Of a stretch of DNA of 64,000 bases, positions 12,800 to 23,919 are shown piece after piece. The notes under the pieces are model-generated. The model saw nothing but the letters and a program-made list of their open reading frames with translations, did no database searches and had not been told where the DNA came from. Source of the DNA: Corynebacterium auriscanis. Its GTDB lineage: Bacteria; Actinomycetota; Actinomycetes; Mycobacteriales; Mycobacteriaceae. The stretch spans positions 1,284,572 to 1,348,571 of the forward strand of contig NZ_CP047046.1 in the NCBI RefSeq assembly GCF_030408435.1. The letters are read 5' to 3'. The stretch's first letter is position 1; the number at the start of each line of letters is the position of its first letter. The position numbers and the translations under genes were made by a program.

Positions 12800-13237
12800 T
12801 TAAGCGAAATAGCGTAGTGCGGCTACGTAGCCATAGGTGCCCAAACCGGCAATAACCCCGGCAGCAATAGGGCTAAGGTAACTATGGTGCCGGAATTCCT
12901 CGCGGGCATGGACATTAGAAATGTGCACCTCAATAAAGCCTTGCGCGTCGGCAATTTCCGCCAGTGAGTCGCGTAAAGCTACCGAGGTATGCGTAAAACC
13001 GCCCGGGTTAATGATGACTGCGTGTCCGTCATCAGCGGCTCGGTGAATGCGCTCGATCAACTCACCTTCGATATTTGACTGGAAAAAGTCCACCGCAATG
13101 CCCAGCCGCTCGGCTTCCTTGGCCACCATGTTCTCAATATCCACGAGGGTCGTGGAACCATACACCTCCGGTTGGCGTTTGCCCAACCGGTTGAGGTTGG
13201 GACCATTGATGATGACGACACCGGGCGCGTGTGGCAT
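12800..13237 (-). CDS. aroQ: 3-dehydroquinate dehydratase, type II
   Basis: This 145-residue enzyme dehydrates 3-dehydroquinate to 3-dehydroshikimate. Type II features are clear: [17 protein letters not shown] near residue 10, with the catalytic tyrosine; [18 protein letters not shown] near residue 75; and [16 protein letters not shown] near residue 100. The ATG at 13237 follows a GAGGAG-like site and lies 22 bp after aroB. The upstream extension of the open frame overlaps aroB and is not credible. Confidence 0.96.
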   Translation of the reverse strand: MPHAPGVVIINGPNLNRLGKRQPEVYGSTTLVDIENMVAKEAERLGIAVDFFQSNIEGELIERIHRAADDGHAVIINPGGFTHTSVALRDSLAEIADAQGFIEVHISNVHAREEFRHHSYLSPIAAGVIAGLGTYGYVAALRYFA

Positions 13238-13259
13238 GGGGTTTCTCCTCAATTTTTGA

Positions 13260-14333
13260 CTAGCGGCTAGTACGTTCGTAGGCGGTTTCCAACAGCTCGT
13301 TACTGGGCCCTTCCAGCCTGGTTGGGCTGCCAATGCCATCCAGCACCACAAAACGGGTCACACCGGCTTTGTTCTTCTTATCGCGAGACATTGCTTCATT
13401 CAACGTCGGCAGATCCGCCCCGTCGTAACGAATGGGAAGACCCACCGACTGCAAGATTTGTCGGTGCAGTTTCACAGCCTCGCCGTCGAGGAGCCCTGCC
13501 GCGTGTGCGAGCTCGGCTTCGAACACCATTCCTACAGCCACTGCGTGACCGTGGGGCCACGTGTAGTTTTCGTGGTGTTCCACAGCATGACCGTATGTGT
13601 GCCCGTAATTCAGTATTTCGCGCAAGTGGCTTTCTTTAAGATCCTTGCCCACCACATCCGCTTTTACCTTAATAGCTTTTTCGATGAGCTCAGGCAAGGT
13701 TCCCCGGGGAGCAAGCGCCGCATCGGGATCATTGAGGTAGATATCCAAAATAGAGGTATCACGAATAAATCCGGCCTTGATGATCTCCGCGCTTCCCGCC
13801 ACGATTTCCGCCAACGGCAAAGTTTCCAGCACGTCCAAATCCACTATAACGGTGGCTGGCTCATGGAACGCACCCACGAGGTTTTTCCCCGCTTCCGTGT
13901 TGATGCCGGTTTTTCCGCCCACCGCGGCGTCAACCATGGCCAGCAAAGTAGTTGGGCACTGGATAACGGCTACCCCACGCATCCAAGTGGCAGCGATGAA
14001 GCCCGCCACGTCCGTGGCAGCGCCTCCCCCCAAGCCGATAACGGCATCGTGCCGGGTGAGACCCGCATCAGCGCACGCGGCCCACAGTCGTGTGGCTTCG
14101 TCGATAGTCTTACCGCGCTCCGCATCGGCTAGCTCTACGAGGTGAACCGACCGGTCACTATCGCGAAGGATCTGCGCCAGAGCCGCAGCGCGCCCAGCCA
14201 GCGCCGGCTGATGAACGAGCAAATACGTCTGCGCGTTCTGCGTAGCCCGCATCGCCTGCTCAGCAACGAACTCTAGTCCGCGGTCAATATGAACCACGTA
14301 GGGGTTGACGGAATGTACGGGAATTTGGGTCAT
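13260..14333 (-). CDS. aroB: 3-dehydroquinate synthase
   Basis: This 357-residue NAD- and metal-dependent enzyme converts DAHP to 3-dehydroquinate. Visible family features are the NAD-binding [19 protein letters not shown] near residue 102, the [19 protein letters not shown] stretch near 132 and the metal-ligand region [13 protein letters not shown] near 245. The ATG at 14333 has GGAAG 7 nt upstream. It lies in the order aroC-aroK-aroB-aroQ, with 24 bp from the aroK stop. Confidence 0.97.
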   Translation of the reverse strand: MTQIPVHSVNPYVVHIDRGLEFVAEQAMRATQNAQTYLLVHQPALAGRAAALAQILRDSDRSVHLVELADAERGKTIDEATRLWAACADAGLTRHDAVIGLGGGAATDVAGFIAATWMRGVAVIQCPTTLLAMVDAAVGGKTGINTEAGKNLVGAFHEPATVIVDLDVLETLPLAEIVAGSAEIIKAGFIRDTSILDIYLNDPDAALAPRGTLPELIEKAIKVKADVVGKDLKESHLREILNYGHTYGHAVEHHENYTWPHGHAVAVGMVFEAELAHAAGLLDGEAVKLHRQILQSVGLPIRYDGADLPTLNEAMSRDKKNKAGVTRFVVLDGIGSPTRLEGPSNELLETAYERTSR

Positions 14334-14357
14334 TGCTTTACTTCCAATAGTGGGCGG

Positions 14358-14894
14358 TTACGGGCGTTCTGGCCGCATCTGATCTGGGTAAATATCCTCC
14401 ATAAAGGTGAGGATCTCGGTCACCACGCGCTGGGAGGATTTGTTACCACCAGTGATGGTGTAATCGGACACTTCCTCATACAACGGCCCACGCTGGGCAA
14501 GCAGCCTCTCATAGGCCGCCCGGGGATCGGCAACATTCAACAGCGGACGGCTACGATTACCTTCCAGCCGTTGCATGGCATCGTCAATGGGGATCTCTAG
14601 GCGCACGACCACCTGATCGTCCAATAGTTCCCGGGTACCGGGATGGACCACAGCTCCCCCGCCCAAGGCCAGAACTCCGTTTCCACCGAGCGCTTCAGCA
14701 ACGACTTCATGCTCGATGCGCCGAAACTCCTCCTCACCAAAGGTCTCTAAAACCTTTCCACACGGCATGTCGTACTTTTCGGCGATGAGTTGATCACTAT
14801 CGGTAAAGCTGGTTCCAAGTGCATGGGCCACGCGTTGGCCGATGGTGGTTTTCCCGCTGCCGGGCATGCCGACTAGCACAACGCGGGGACTCAT
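14358..14894 (-). CDS. aroK: shikimate kinase
   Basis: This 178-residue enzyme phosphorylates shikimate. The Walker A motif [12 protein letters not shown] is near residue 9, the shikimate-binding FTDSDQ near residue 28 and GGGAVVHP near residue 75. The ATG at 14894 overlaps the aroC stop as ATGA and has AGGAAT just upstream. This is a better choice than the earlier in-frame start at 14915. Coupled translation with aroC is likely. Confidence 0.96.
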   Translation of the reverse strand: MSPRVVLVGMPGSGKTTIGQRVAHALGTSFTDSDQLIAEKYDMPCGKVLETFGEEEFRRIEHEVVAEALGGNGVLALGGGAVVHPGTRELLDDQVVVRLEIPIDDAMQRLEGNRSRPLLNVADPRAAYERLLAQRGPLYEEVSDYTITGGNKSSQRVVTEILTFMEDIYPDQMRPERP

Positions 14895-16117
14895 GATTCC
14901 TGCCCTTCCCCCCAAGCCAGCCGCTGACGTACATAGGCCTGGTAATTATCGAAGTTGCGTCTCATTTCAGCCACGCTATCACCACCGAATTTCTCCACCA
15001 CGGCCCGCGCTAATACAAGGGCGACCATGGTTTCGGCTACCACTCCCGCTGCGGGAACCGCGCACACATCGGAGCGCTGGTGGATGCCCGTCGCGGCTTC
15101 ACCGTTATCCATGTCAACCGTTTTCAATGCGCGGGGCACGGTGCTGATGGGCTTCATGGCAGCGCGAACAATGAGGGTTTCCCCATTAGTCATTCCACCT
15201 TCGATGCCTCCCGCCCGGTTGGACAAGCGAGAAACACCCTCACCATTTTCTGCCCGCACAATTTCATCGTGGGCTTCCGATCCACGGCGACGGGCTTCCT
15301 CGAAGCCATCGCCGATTTCCACGCCCTTGATAGCTTGAATACCCATGAGCGCAGACGCGAGTTGTGCGTCCAGCCGAGCCTCACCGGAAGTGTGTGACCC
15401 TAATCCAATGGGCAAGCCCTTAACGACAACCTCGACGATGCCTCCTAGCGTGTCACCGGACTTCTTCGCGGCCTTGATCTCGTCAATCATTTCCTCGGCC
15501 GAGTCGGCATTGCACGCGCGGACCGGGGAGGCGTCGATGTCCTCCAATTGGTCGAAGTCCGGCACCGGGCCGGTGTAAGGGGTGGATCTACCGATTGACA
15601 CAACGTGGCTGAACACTTCCACACCCAGCACCTCGCGCAGTAGCGCCCGCGCAAACGTGCCCGCAGCCACTCGAGCCGCGGTTTCGCGGGCACTGGAGCG
15701 CTCTAGGATCGGCCGAGCTTCCGTGTGGCCATATTTGATCATGCCGGAGAAATCCGCATGACCTGGGCGTGGGCGGGTCAAGCGGGCACCACGGCCACTG
15801 TCCATCTCCTTAACGATGCCCGGATCGGAGGTATCAATGGGATCGGCAGACATAATCGTGGTCCACTTGGGCCATTCGGTATTGCCAATCATCACCGCAA
15901 CCGGACTGCCCAGTGTGAGACCATGGCGCACACCGGAAAGGAATGTCACCTCATCGGCTTCGAACTTCATGCGGGCACCGCGACCATAACCAAGACGGCG
16001 GCGGGCGAGCTGACGAGATACCTCTTCGCGGGTCACACTCAAACCTGCAGGGAGGTTTTCAATGAGAGAAATCAGGGCTTGGCCGTGCGATTCACCGGCA
16101 GTGGTCCATCTGAGCAT
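14891..16117 (-). CDS. aroC: chorismate synthase
   Basis: This enzyme makes chorismate from EPSP using reduced FMN. The protein begins [15 protein letters not shown], the canonical N-terminus. It also has [20 protein letters not shown] near residue 45 and [14 protein letters not shown] near residue 130. From the ATG at 16117 it is 408 residues. A second ATG three codons earlier (16126) is possible; neither has a strong ribosome-binding site. It lies a few bases after the prepilin-peptidase-like gene and overlaps aroK. Confidence 0.96.
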   Translation of the reverse strand: MLRWTTAGESHGQALISLIENLPAGLSVTREEVSRQLARRRLGYGRGARMKFEADEVTFLSGVRHGLTLGSPVAVMIGNTEWPKWTTIMSADPIDTSDPGIVKEMDSGRGARLTRPRPGHADFSGMIKYGHTEARPILERSSARETAARVAAGTFARALLREVLGVEVFSHVVSIGRSTPYTGPVPDFDQLEDIDASPVRACNADSAEEMIDEIKAAKKSGDTLGGIVEVVVKGLPIGLGSHTSGEARLDAQLASALMGIQAIKGVEIGDGFEEARRRGSEAHDEIVRAENGEGVSRLSNRAGGIEGGMTNGETLIVRAAMKPISTVPRALKTVDMDNGEAATGIHQRSDVCAVPAAGVVAETMVALVLARAVVEKFGGDSVAEMRRNFDNYQAYVRQRLAWGEGQES

Positions 16118-16130
16118 GCCGTACATATTA

Positions 16131-16598
16131 CTACGACCCGATCAGAACCATCCCCACTACCACAGCACTAGTCCCAAGGATCATCGCGGGACCGTGTGGT
16201 GTGTACGGATCCTTTCGGTTGGCTGTAACCACCATGCTTATTCCGACGCCCACCGCGCCCGTCACTGCCATTGCGATCCATAGGCCCCAAAACCCAAGGC
16301 TCATAGCCAATGTGCCCAAAGTAAAGGCGAGCTTCGCATCCCCTCCACCGACCGTCATCCGGCTGTTGAGGATCGGCGCGACCACGATAAATCCCGCCCA
16401 TATCACTCCCCCGATGAGTTGCCAAGGATGCCAACCGGGCAAAACACACGTCAACACCGCGGTGACGACCGCCGGCGGCCCGGTGAGGTTGTTGGGTATC
16501 CGACGCGTGGTGGCGTCGAACCAAAAGATCCACCCAGCCCAGATTGCGTAAGCCACCCACACAACAGATTCCGTCCACGACGGCACGGTGCTGACCAC
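16131..16598 (-). CDS. A24-family prepilin peptidase-like membrane protein
   Basis: This is a short polytopic membrane protein of about 155 residues, with the two aspartates expected of type IV prepilin peptidases: [10 protein letters not shown] near residue 30 and [10 protein letters not shown] near residue 85. The N-terminal methyltransferase domain of full PilD proteins is absent, as in many actinobacteria. It may process Tad-type pilin precursors encoded elsewhere. I chose the GTG at 16598, with GGGGGA 6 nt upstream, rather than the TTG at 16625. It lies between aroE and aroC, probably only as a passenger of the operon. Confidence 0.8.
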   Translation of the reverse strand: MVSTVPSWTESVVWVAYAIWAGWIFWFDATTRRIPNNLTGPPAVVTAVLTCVLPGWHPWQLIGGVIWAGFIVVAPILNSRMTVGGGDAKLAFTLGTLAMSLGFWGLWIAMAVTGAVGVGISMVVTANRKDPYTPHGPAMILGTSAVVVGMVLIGS

Positions 16599-16743
16599 AG
16601 CGTTTCCCCCAAAAAATTGACGCAACTTCCCCGGTCCGGAATCAAAAATCCACTAGCGTGCTGCAACGGCCCCACCATCATCGAGCGCACGGACAGACCC
16701 CCAAGCCGCGAATGTGCTAGCGCGCTGCAGAGCAAACCGACGG

Positions 16744-17811
16744 TTACTGCACTCTGAGGTGCAGCACGGTTTCTAGCATAAGACCGGCGGGGCTAGTGTG
16801 CCCGGTGAAAAGGCGAAACTGCTCCTCGGCTTGACCCGCCAGCATACGTAAGCCATCCGCGTGGGGCAGACCGGCATCGCGGGCGGCGCTGAGTAATGGT
16901 GTGGGATAGGGATCATAGATCACGTCCACGATGGCATGCGCCGTCAGCAGGGCGGGAACAAGGGGCTCGGCAGCCTCGGCGGGCACTGTGGAGATCACCA
17001 CGCTGGAGCCGCGGACCGTGGCCTCTAGGGCTACATCATCAAAGCGTGCCCAAGTGAATTCCATCCCCAGGCCCTCGACGAGAGATTGCAAGTTCAGAGC
17101 ACGCTCAGAACGCGCCAGGACGGTGATGCTGCGCACGCCCGCCGCCGCCAGGGCTGCTACTGCCGGGCGCGCGGTGCCACCATTGCCAATGACCACCGCA
17201 GAAGTTCCGGGCAGATCCGGGGCCCCGGTGGCGGTTACGTGTTCCAGACAGCGTGACACACCATCGACATCGGTGTTGTCCGCCAACCACTGCACGCGGG
17301 GTTCCGCGGAAGACGTCGTGGCGGATACAAGAGCCTGGGCCGGGGTCTGGTCGAACGGCTGGTCCGCGAACCCAATTGCCCCTTGGTCTAATACCTGGTC
17401 CCCCGCTAGGTTCGGCGGCTGGCCTGGTGCCTGCATTGCTGGCTGAACTGGCGCGCCATCAATTAAACGTGGAACCAGGGTGTTAGCGGAACCAATTCTC
17501 AAGGCCCGCTCGGTCGCCATATCGGCAAGTTCAAGCGCGGCTTGTTTGCCCGGCATAGTGACCGAAAACCCCCTAATCCCCGGCACATTCTGCGCTGCCT
17601 TCATCACACGGCGGATTTCCTTGGCTTCACCCGCTTCCACGCGGTAATAGGACATATCGTCCAACCCCACCGCACGGTAACCGGCGGTGTGCAACTGCGG
17701 GGACAGCGAATGGGCAATGGGGCGGCCCAGTACCGCGCACCGCGGGTTTGCCAACCCCAAGAATTCATCAACTGTGAGGAAGCCGCTATCCGGAAGCTCG
17801 TTCGTACTCAT
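16744..17811 (-). CDS. aroE: shikimate dehydrogenase with an internal insertion
   Basis: This NADP-dependent enzyme reduces 3-dehydroshikimate to shikimate. Substrate-site motifs are IAHSLSPQLHTAGY near residue 32, VTMPGKQAAL near 84 and ADNTDVDG near 177. The nucleotide-binding GNGGTARPAVAAL follows near 205. At 355 residues it is about 75 longer than usual. Roughly 50 of the extra residues form a Gln/Pro/Ala-rich segment at residues 119-172, between the ANTLV and NTD motifs. The ATG at 17811 directly abuts the mltG stop. Function is probably kept, since every core motif is intact. Confidence 0.92.
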   Translation of the reverse strand: MSTNELPDSGFLTVDEFLGLANPRCAVLGRPIAHSLSPQLHTAGYRAVGLDDMSYYRVEAGEAKEIRRVMKAAQNVPGIRGFSVTMPGKQAALELADMATERALRIGSANTLVPRLIDGAPVQPAMQAPGQPPNLAGDQVLDQGAIGFADQPFDQTPAQALVSATTSSAEPRVQWLADNTDVDGVSRCLEHVTATGAPDLPGTSAVVIGNGGTARPAVAALAAAGVRSITVLARSERALNLQSLVEGLGMEFTWARFDDVALEATVRGSSVVISTVPAEAAEPLVPALLTAHAIVDVIYDPYPTPLLSAARDAGLPHADGLRMLAGQAEEQFRLFTGHTSPAGLMLETVLHLRVQ

Positions 17812-18948
17812 TTACCGTCCAGAGTCCAGAACACCGTTGGAGCGAGATTGTTCGATAGCCTTTTCGTGCTCACTGAATTCGCGGTTAAAGACGGTGGTGC
17901 CGTCCTTGTCGATCGTCACGAAATACAGCCAGTCGCCCATGGCTGGGTTCTCGATCGCATGCAGTGCCTTGAGACCCGGGGATGCGATCGGAGTATCGGG
18001 CAGGCCTTGCTTCGCGTAGGTATTCCATGGGGTAACGCGCTTACGGTCGCTGTCAGTCGTGGCGACCTCCTGCTCGGAAAGAGAGTAGTTAACCGTAGAG
18101 TCGAACTCCAGCTTCTGATCGATCTTCAGGCGGTTGAGGATGACACGCCCCACCTTGTCGAAGTCGTTAGCTGGGGCCTCGCGCTCAATCAAGGACGCGG
18201 CCGTGACCATCTCGTAGGGGGTCAGCCCAATCTTGCCCGCAGCAGAAACCAACCCGGTGTTCTCGTATTGCTCCGCTGAGGAATCCAACAGCGTGCGCAT
18301 GATGGTAATTGGATCACTGGTGGGATTGAACAAGTGAATTCCCGGAGCAACGAGGCCTTCAATTCGTTTAGGATCATCACCTCGGCGGCTCACGGGCTCA
18401 CGCGCCCACTCCGGAACCCCGAGGTCTGCGGGGGACGTCTGGGACACCGCCTCGCGCAGCTTTTCCTTACTAATGCAGGTGTTTTCATCCTGGCACGTCT
18501 GCTTAGAGACCAAGGTGTAGATGCCTTCGCGGGTTTTGCCACCGACGACGGTGACATCCTCGAGGGTCAAACCGGTTGGGATATCTACCACACCGCGTCG
18601 ATTCTTGTCATCGGACAGCTTCTCCAAAGCGGACTTCGCCGACATTTCCTCTTGAAGAGGGTAGTAACCAGCTTGTAGTGTTGGAGCTTCCTTGGAGACT
18701 TCGGCCATCAAAGCGCGGCGGGAGCCAACGACGTTCTTTTCAACAAGCTCGGGAACCAATGACGCGACCGAGTCGCCTTCGTCCACGCGGACCATCACGA
18801 TTCGCCCGTTTCCCGTACCCGCGTAGTCTCGGGTACCGACAACCTCACGCTGGTACCAGATGTATCCCAGTGTGCCGACAAGCAAGAGCACAAGCGCTAT
18901 CGATAAGGCACCGGCCCATTGCCGACGGCGCCTGTACTTCGGTTGCAT
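17812..18948 (-). CDS. mltG: endolytic murein transglycosylase MltG
   Basis: This 378-residue inner-membrane enzyme cleaves nascent glycan strands of peptidoglycan. A basic cytoplasmic N-terminus leads into one membrane segment at about residues 12-32. The YceG domain follows, with the catalytic glutamate in AASLIEREAP and the family signature NTYAKQGLPDTPIASPG near the C-terminus. I chose the ATG at 18948 because GGGAAG lies 6 nt upstream. The frame runs open to 19023 but that extension has no ribosome-binding site. It lies between ruvX and aroE, the normal actinobacterial order. Confidence 0.93.
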   Translation of the reverse strand: MQPKYRRRRQWAGALSIALVLLLVGTLGYIWYQREVVGTRDYAGTGNGRIVMVRVDEGDSVASLVPELVEKNVVGSRRALMAEVSKEAPTLQAGYYPLQEEMSAKSALEKLSDDKNRRGVVDIPTGLTLEDVTVVGGKTREGIYTLVSKQTCQDENTCISKEKLREAVSQTSPADLGVPEWAREPVSRRGDDPKRIEGLVAPGIHLFNPTSDPITIMRTLLDSSAEQYENTGLVSAAGKIGLTPYEMVTAASLIEREAPANDFDKVGRVILNRLKIDQKLEFDSTVNYSLSEQEVATTDSDRKRVTPWNTYAKQGLPDTPIASPGLKALHAIENPAMGDWLYFVTIDKDGTTVFNREFSEHEKAIEQSRSNGVLDSGR

Positions 18949-19040
18949 CCGTTGCTTCCCTTTCCTCGCAGTCAGGTCCTCTACCACGTCATAAGAATGG
19001 TAGAGCCTATTGTTACATGACAAACAGTCAAATTCGGCAA

Positions 19041-19586
19041 TTACTCGCCCGAATACGGCGTGTTGAGTACACGCTTACGTCCATCCAGCCACCCCTGCAG
19101 AATGTGGACGGCCGCCGCTTGGTCGATGCGTTTGCGCCCCTTCTTTGTATTGACGCCAGAGGCATGCATGGCTGCTGTGGCTGCCACAGTAGACATTCTT
19201 TCATCGACCATTCGGATAGGTACGCGCTGGCCAAGACGCGAATCGAGTTCTTCGGCGAGGGCCGCCGCAAAGGCGGATGCCTTGTCTGTGCTTGCGGTGG
19301 AATTACCCCGCAGGGCTACGGGCAGGCCGATGATGACTTCGACTACGAAGTTCTCTTCGACTTCCGTTGCTACCTGGCGCACATCACCCCCGTCGTCGGT
19401 AGCACGAACGGTGCGTAGCGGGGATGCCAAGATGCCATCGGGATCGCTGAGAGCTAAACCGATTCTCACTGTGCCCACGTCGATGCCCAGCCGACGGCCC
19501 CGGCCGGGGTCGTCATCTGCTGCTGGGCGCTGCGGTTCATAGAAAGCGACGACCCGGTCCGAGCCGTCCAAAGACGGGTTAGCCAT
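19041..19586 (-). CDS. ruvX: RuvX/YqgF-family putative pre-16S rRNA nuclease
   Basis: This 181-residue protein has an RNase H-like fold. It carries the acidic motif [16 protein letters not shown] near residue 33, GLPVALRGN in the middle and [13 protein letters not shown] near 125. The family processes the 5' end of 16S rRNA in several bacteria. The earlier Holliday-junction label is less supported. It overlaps the end of alaS by 8 bp and precedes mltG. A leader of about 30 residues before the fold is longer than usual. Confidence 0.92.
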   Translation of the reverse strand: MANPSLDGSDRVVAFYEPQRPAADDDPGRGRRLGIDVGTVRIGLALSDPDGILASPLRTVRATDDGGDVRQVATEVEENFVVEVIIGLPVALRGNSTASTDKASAFAAALAEELDSRLGQRVPIRMVDERMSTVAATAAMHASGVNTKKGRKRIDQAAAVHILQGWLDGRKRVLNTPYSGE

Positions 19587-22242
19587 TGGACTGAACCAGC
19601 GCCTTCACTGCCTCTAGGCCAGAGGCAATGCCCGCTTGATCGGATCCGGAGCCTTGGGCCAAAGCAGGCTTTCCGCCGCCACGCCCGGCTACCTTGTCCC
19701 CGAAGGTCTTTACGAGGTCGCCGGCTTTCACGCCGCGATCCACTGCTGCATCGGTAACAGCGGCGACGAATGGGACCTTCCCCCCATCGGTGGATGCGAA
19801 GAATATGACGGCGGCTTCAGTACCGAATCGCGCTTTCGCATCGGTCACCATAGTGCGCACATCGCCTGCGCTCACACCATCCGGCAGCTGAGAGGCCACC
19901 ACCTTGATGCCTGAGATCGTTTCTGCCTTCGCCACGATCTCGCCCACACCTGCTAGCAATTGCTGGTTGCGTAACTGTTGGATCTGCTTTTCCGCTGCCT
20001 TGAGCTTGGCAGTCAACGCGTCCACGCGCTCTGGCAGTTCCTCGGTAGGCGCCTTGAGGTTGGCGGATAGATCGGCCACGACGTTTTTTCCACCGGAGAG
20101 GAAGCGGAACGAGTCCATACCGGTGTAAGCCTCAATGCGGCGTACCCCAGAGCCAACGGAGGATTCACCAAGCACGGCAATGGGGCCAATCTGCGACGAG
20201 TGATCCACGTGGATACCGCCACACAACTCCATGGAGAAAGGTCCACCAATTTCCACGACTCGAACGTGGTCACCGTAGTTCTCACCGAATAGAGCCATTG
20301 CGCCCATGGCCTTGGCTTCTTCCAACGAGGTTTCAATGGTGTTGACCTTGTAGTCACTATCCACGGCGCCGTTGGCGATGTTTTCAATGCGGGTCATCTG
20401 ATCAGCCGTCAACTGCTCGCCGTACTGGAAATCAAAACGCAGGTAGCCAGGGCGGTTCATGGAACCGGCCTGCACGGCTGTTGGCCCCAGCACGTCACGC
20501 AATGCAGCGTGAATCAGGTGAGTGCCGGAGTGTGCCTGGCGCGCCTGGTGCCGCCACGCATTGTCTACCGATGCGGTGAGCTTCTGGCCCACAGCAAGCT
20601 CGCCACCGGTAACGGTCGCGAAGTGTACCCAGACCTTCTTGCCCACCTTTTGTACGTCGTGAACGTCCGCCGCGCCGGACTGCCCGCGGAATTCACCGCG
20701 ATCAGCCATCTGACCACCGGCCTCGGCGTAGAACGGGGTGCGATCCACAATCACTTGGGCTTGTTCGTTTTGCCCCACGCGGTCAACAAGTTGCCCATCC
20801 TTGATGATTGCTAGCACCGCCGACTCGTCTTCCAGCTGGGTGTATCCCGTGAACACGGTCGGGTGGTTGTCCACGAAAGGACGGTAAACAGATTCGTCCG
20901 CATGCCCCATCTTCTTGGCGTTGTTATCAGCCTTGGCACGGGCCTTTTGCTCGGCCATGAGGGAGTGGAAACCCTCCTCGTCCACGGAGAGGCCGGCTTC
21001 ATTCGCCATTTCGAGGGTCAAATCGAAGGGGAAGCCGTGCGTATCGTGTAGCGAGAACGCGGTGGCGCCGTCCACGACGGTCTTGCCTTCGGCCTTAGCT
21101 TGGGCCGCCGCATTCTCGAACAACTGGGAGCCCGATTCCAACGTCTTGAGGAATGCCTTCTCCTCACCCACAGCCACGGAACGGATGCGCTCCCAGTTAT
21201 TGGCGATCTCTGGATAGGAGGGGGTCATGGTCTGGCGCACAGTATCCATCAACCGCTCCATGGTCTCACCGGTCGCACCGAGCAAACGCGCAGAACGAAT
21301 GATGCGGCGCAGCAATCGGCGCAGAATGTATCCACGCCCCTCGTTACCCGGGGTCACACCGTCCAGCATCAGCATCAATCCGGTGCGGCAGTGATCAGCG
21401 ATCACGCGGAAACGAATATTGTCGACGTCGTTCACTCCATAGCCCGCACCCGTTAGCTTTTCTGCCTCATCAATCACTGGGCGCAGAAGGTCAGTTTCGT
21501 AGACGTTCTCCACATCTTGGAGAATGCAAGCCACTCGTTCGACGCCCATGCCGGTGTCGATGTTCTTCTTGGGCAGGGGCCCAATGATCTCGAAGTTGTC
21601 TTTGCCGATGCCCTCACCGCGCTCGTTTTCCATAAACACGAGATTCCAGATTTCGATGTATCGGGTATCGTCCACGACCGGTCCGCCCTCTTGGCCGTGC
21701 TCTGGACCGCGGTCATAGTAGATTTCCGAACAAGGCCCACAGGGACCAGGGATACCCATCGACCAGTAGTTATCAGCCATTCCCAAGCGCTGAATGCGTT
21801 CGGCGGGAACACCGACCTTCTTCTCCCAGATGTGTGCTGCTTCATCATCATCGGTGAATACAGTGACCCACAGGCGGTCTGGATCGAGACCAAATCCACC
21901 GTCTTCTAGAGAGTTCGTCAACAGGGCCCATGCGTGCTTAATGGCGCCTTCCTTGAAGTAGTCGCCAAAAGAAAAGTTGCCCGCCATCTGGAAGAACGTG
22001 TTGTGACGGGTAGTCACGCCAACTTCTTCAATGTCGAGAGTGCGAACGCATTTCTGAATGCTGGTGGCCGTGTTGAATGGTGGGTTTTGCTGGCCCAGGA
22101 AGTAGGGCTTGAAGGGAACCATGCCGGCGTTGACGAACAGCAGGTTTGGATCGTCGAGAATCAGCGAGGCGCTGGGGACCTCGGTGTGCCCAGCGTTGGT
22201 GAAGTGCTTGATAAAGCGCTCGCGAATTTCATGCGTTTGCAC
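19579..22242 (-). CDS. alaS: alanyl-tRNA synthetase
   Basis: This 887-residue class II synthetase charges tRNA-Ala. The N-terminal catalytic core includes [15 protein letters not shown] near residue 35 and [11 protein letters not shown]. The editing domain has the zinc-ligand motifs [11 protein letters not shown] and [12 protein letters not shown]-Ala domain completes the normal length. The start is a GTG at 22242 with AGGGAT upstream. I looked for a T-box leader in the 90-bp gap before it (actually downstream of rarA) and saw none. Confidence 0.97.
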   Translation of the reverse strand: MQTHEIRERFIKHFTNAGHTEVPSASLILDDPNLLFVNAGMVPFKPYFLGQQNPPFNTATSIQKCVRTLDIEEVGVTTRHNTFFQMAGNFSFGDYFKEGAIKHAWALLTNSLEDGGFGLDPDRLWVTVFTDDDEAAHIWEKKVGVPAERIQRLGMADNYWSMGIPGPCGPCSEIYYDRGPEHGQEGGPVVDDTRYIEIWNLVFMENERGEGIGKDNFEIIGPLPKKNIDTGMGVERVACILQDVENVYETDLLRPVIDEAEKLTGAGYGVNDVDNIRFRVIADHCRTGLMLMLDGVTPGNEGRGYILRRLLRRIIRSARLLGATGETMERLMDTVRQTMTPSYPEIANNWERIRSVAVGEEKAFLKTLESGSQLFENAAAQAKAEGKTVVDGATAFSLHDTHGFPFDLTLEMANEAGLSVDEEGFHSLMAEQKARAKADNNAKKMGHADESVYRPFVDNHPTVFTGYTQLEDESAVLAIIKDGQLVDRVGQNEQAQVIVDRTPFYAEAGGQMADRGEFRGQSGAADVHDVQKVGKKVWVHFATVTGGELAVGQKLTASVDNAWRHQARQAHSGTHLIHAALRDVLGPTAVQAGSMNRPGYLRFDFQYGEQLTADQMTRIENIANGAVDSDYKVNTIETSLEEAKAMGAMALFGENYGDHVRVVEIGGPFSMELCGGIHVDHSSQIGPIAVLGESSVGSGVRRIEAYTGMDSFRFLSGGKNVVADLSANLKAPTEELPERVDALTAKLKAAEKQIQQLRNQQLLAGVGEIVAKAETISGIKVVASQLPDGVSAGDVRTMVTDAKARFGTEAAVIFFASTDGGKVPFVAAVTDAAVDRGVKAGDLVKTFGDKVAGRGGGKPALAQGSGSDQAGIASGLEAVKALVQSNG

Positions 22243-22332
22243 GTGACTAATCCCTCAAATCTCGGCGACGGGTAACTACAACGTTCCTATTCTAGACCGA
22301 GGATGAAACGTTGGGGTATTGAGGTGCAATGA

Positions 22333-23916
22333 CTACTCGCCACGCACGATGCGGCGCACCTTTTCCATCCTCTGGTTTATCGTGCGTTCATTGCCGTGCA
22401 TAGTGGGCTCGTAATAACGCGCGTCCTGCAAATCATCGGGCAAGTACTGCTGTTGCACCACTCCCCGTGGGTCATCATGGGGATAGTCATAACCCACGGC
22501 GTTGCCCATCTCACGCGCACCCTGATAGTGACCGTCGCGCAGATGCGGCGGCACGGTGGTCCCCTTGCCCGCGTCCACGTCCGCCAGAGCCTTGCCGATA
22601 GAGTTGATTACCGAGTTGGACTTGGGAGCGGTCGCCAAGTGCAATGTGGCCTGCGCCAGGGACAGGCGCCCCTCCGGCATACCAATGAAGCTAACTGCTT
22701 GGTGGGCAGCTACCGCCACCTGTATCGCAGTGGGATCGGCCATACCAATGTCCTCACTGGCATGGATGACCAGTCGTCGCGCAATGAACCGCGGATCCTC
22801 CCCTGCCGCGATCATGCGCGCTAAGTAGTGAAGCGCAGCATCGGGGTCCGAGCCACGGATGGACTTGATAAAAGCACTCGTAACGTCATAGTGCTGATCG
22901 CCATCGCGATCGTAACGAACCACGGCTTTATTGATGGATCGCTTAATATCGTCCAGTGTGATTTCCACTGGGGCATCTGGTACGCCGCTGCGTGCCCGTT
23001 CGTTCGCTGCAGCATCCGGTGCGCCGCTGCGTGCCCGTTCGTTCGCTGCAGCATCTGATGCGCCACTGTGTGCCCGTTCCGCCAGCACGGATTCGGAGGC
23101 GGCCTCCAGATACGTCAAGCTTCGGCGCGCATCCCCAGCTGACAGTGCAACCAGTTGGCCCAGGGCAGCGTCGGAAAGAGTCACTGCCCCAGCCAATCCA
23201 CGCGGATCCGAGATGGCACGGGTGAGTACCTCGGCGATATTGGCATCCGACAGTGGCTGGAGCTGGACCAGCAAGGAACGGCTCAGTAGCGGGGAAACCA
23301 CGGAAAAACTGGGGTTTTCCGTTGTCGCGGCGACGAGCAACACCGTGCGATTTTCAACGGCAGAAAGCAGTGCATCCTGCTGCGTTTTGGAAAAACGATG
23401 GACCTCGTCAATGAACAACACAGTGGAACGGCCGTGGACGAGACGCTGACGGGCAGACTCGATAACCGCGCGTACCTCTTTCACCCCGGAGTTGAGAGCA
23501 CTGAGCGCTTCGAAGTGACGATCGGAGGCGGCCGAAATCAAGCTAGCGATCGTAGTTTTACCTGTGCCGGGTGGGCCGTAGAGAATCACCGAACTATCCC
23601 CGCGCCCCTCGATGAGCCGACGCAAGGGGGATCCCTCGCCTAGAACACTCTCCTGCCCTACGACCTCATCTAGACTACGCGGACGCATGCGCACCGCTAA
23701 GGGGGCATGCGAACCGGGGTGGAAATAGCGACGGGCAGCACTACTTGCACCACCGTAGGGAGACTGCTGGTGGTTAGAATGGTGCACGTCCGCGTCCGCT
23801 GGGGAGCTTTCGCTGAATCGGCCTGCGGTGAACTGGTTCGAATTGGGGTAGTCAGAACCGAACTGGCCGGCATCGGAAGCGGAATCCCAGCCTTGATTGA
23901 ACAAGTCGTCCCCCAA
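22333..23916 (-). CDS. rarA: replication-associated recombination protein RarA (MgsA/WRNIP1 family)
   Basis: This AAA+ ATPase acts at stalled replication forks and is related to clamp-loader subunits. Walker A is [15 protein letters not shown], Walker B is [12 protein letters not shown], and a C-terminal oligomerisation region ends KVRRIVRGE. Two features are unusual. About 75 polar Asn/Gln/Ser-rich residues precede the core [13 protein letters not shown]. An in-frame 13-residue tandem repeat ([13 protein letters not shown]) lies between the ATPase and C-terminal parts. The likely TTG start at 23916 sits just after the phosphotransferase stop. A shorter protein starting near MRPRSLDE is possible. 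Confidence 0.9.
   Translation of the reverse strand: MGDDLFNQGWDSASDAGQFGSDYPNSNQFTAGRFSESSPADADVHHSNHQQSPYGGASSAARRYFHPGSHAPLAVRMRPRSLDEVVGQESVLGEGSPLRRLIEGRGDSSVILYGPPGTGKTTIASLISAASDRHFEALSALNSGVKEVRAVIESARQRLVHGRSTVLFIDEVHRFSKTQQDALLSAVENRTVLLVAATTENPSFSVVSPLLSRSLLVQLQPLSDANIAEVLTRAISDPRGLAGAVTLSDAALGQLVALSAGDARRSLTYLEAASESVLAERAHSGASDAAANERARSGAPDAAANERARSGVPDAPVEITLDDIKRSINKAVVRYDRDGDQHYDVTSAFIKSIRGSDPDAALHYLARMIAAGEDPRFIARRLVIHASEDIGMADPTAIQVAVAAHQAVSFIGMPEGRLSLAQATLHLATAPKSNSVINSIGKALADVDAGKGTTVPPHLRDGHYQGAREMGNAVGYDYPHDDPRGVVQQQYLPDDLQDARYYEPTMHGNERTINQRMEKVRRIVRGE
22983..23080 (-). repeat. 39-bp in-frame tandem repeat inside rarA
   Basis: Units begin at 22983, 23022 and 23061, a 39-bp period. 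The first two are nearly identical and the third is degenerate and partial. Each unit encodes 13 residues ([13 protein letters not shown], with S/A/V variation), so gain or loss of a unit would keep the frame. The repeat lies in a linker of the RarA protein and probably varies between strains. Confidence 0.85.
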
Positions 23917-23919
23917 CAG

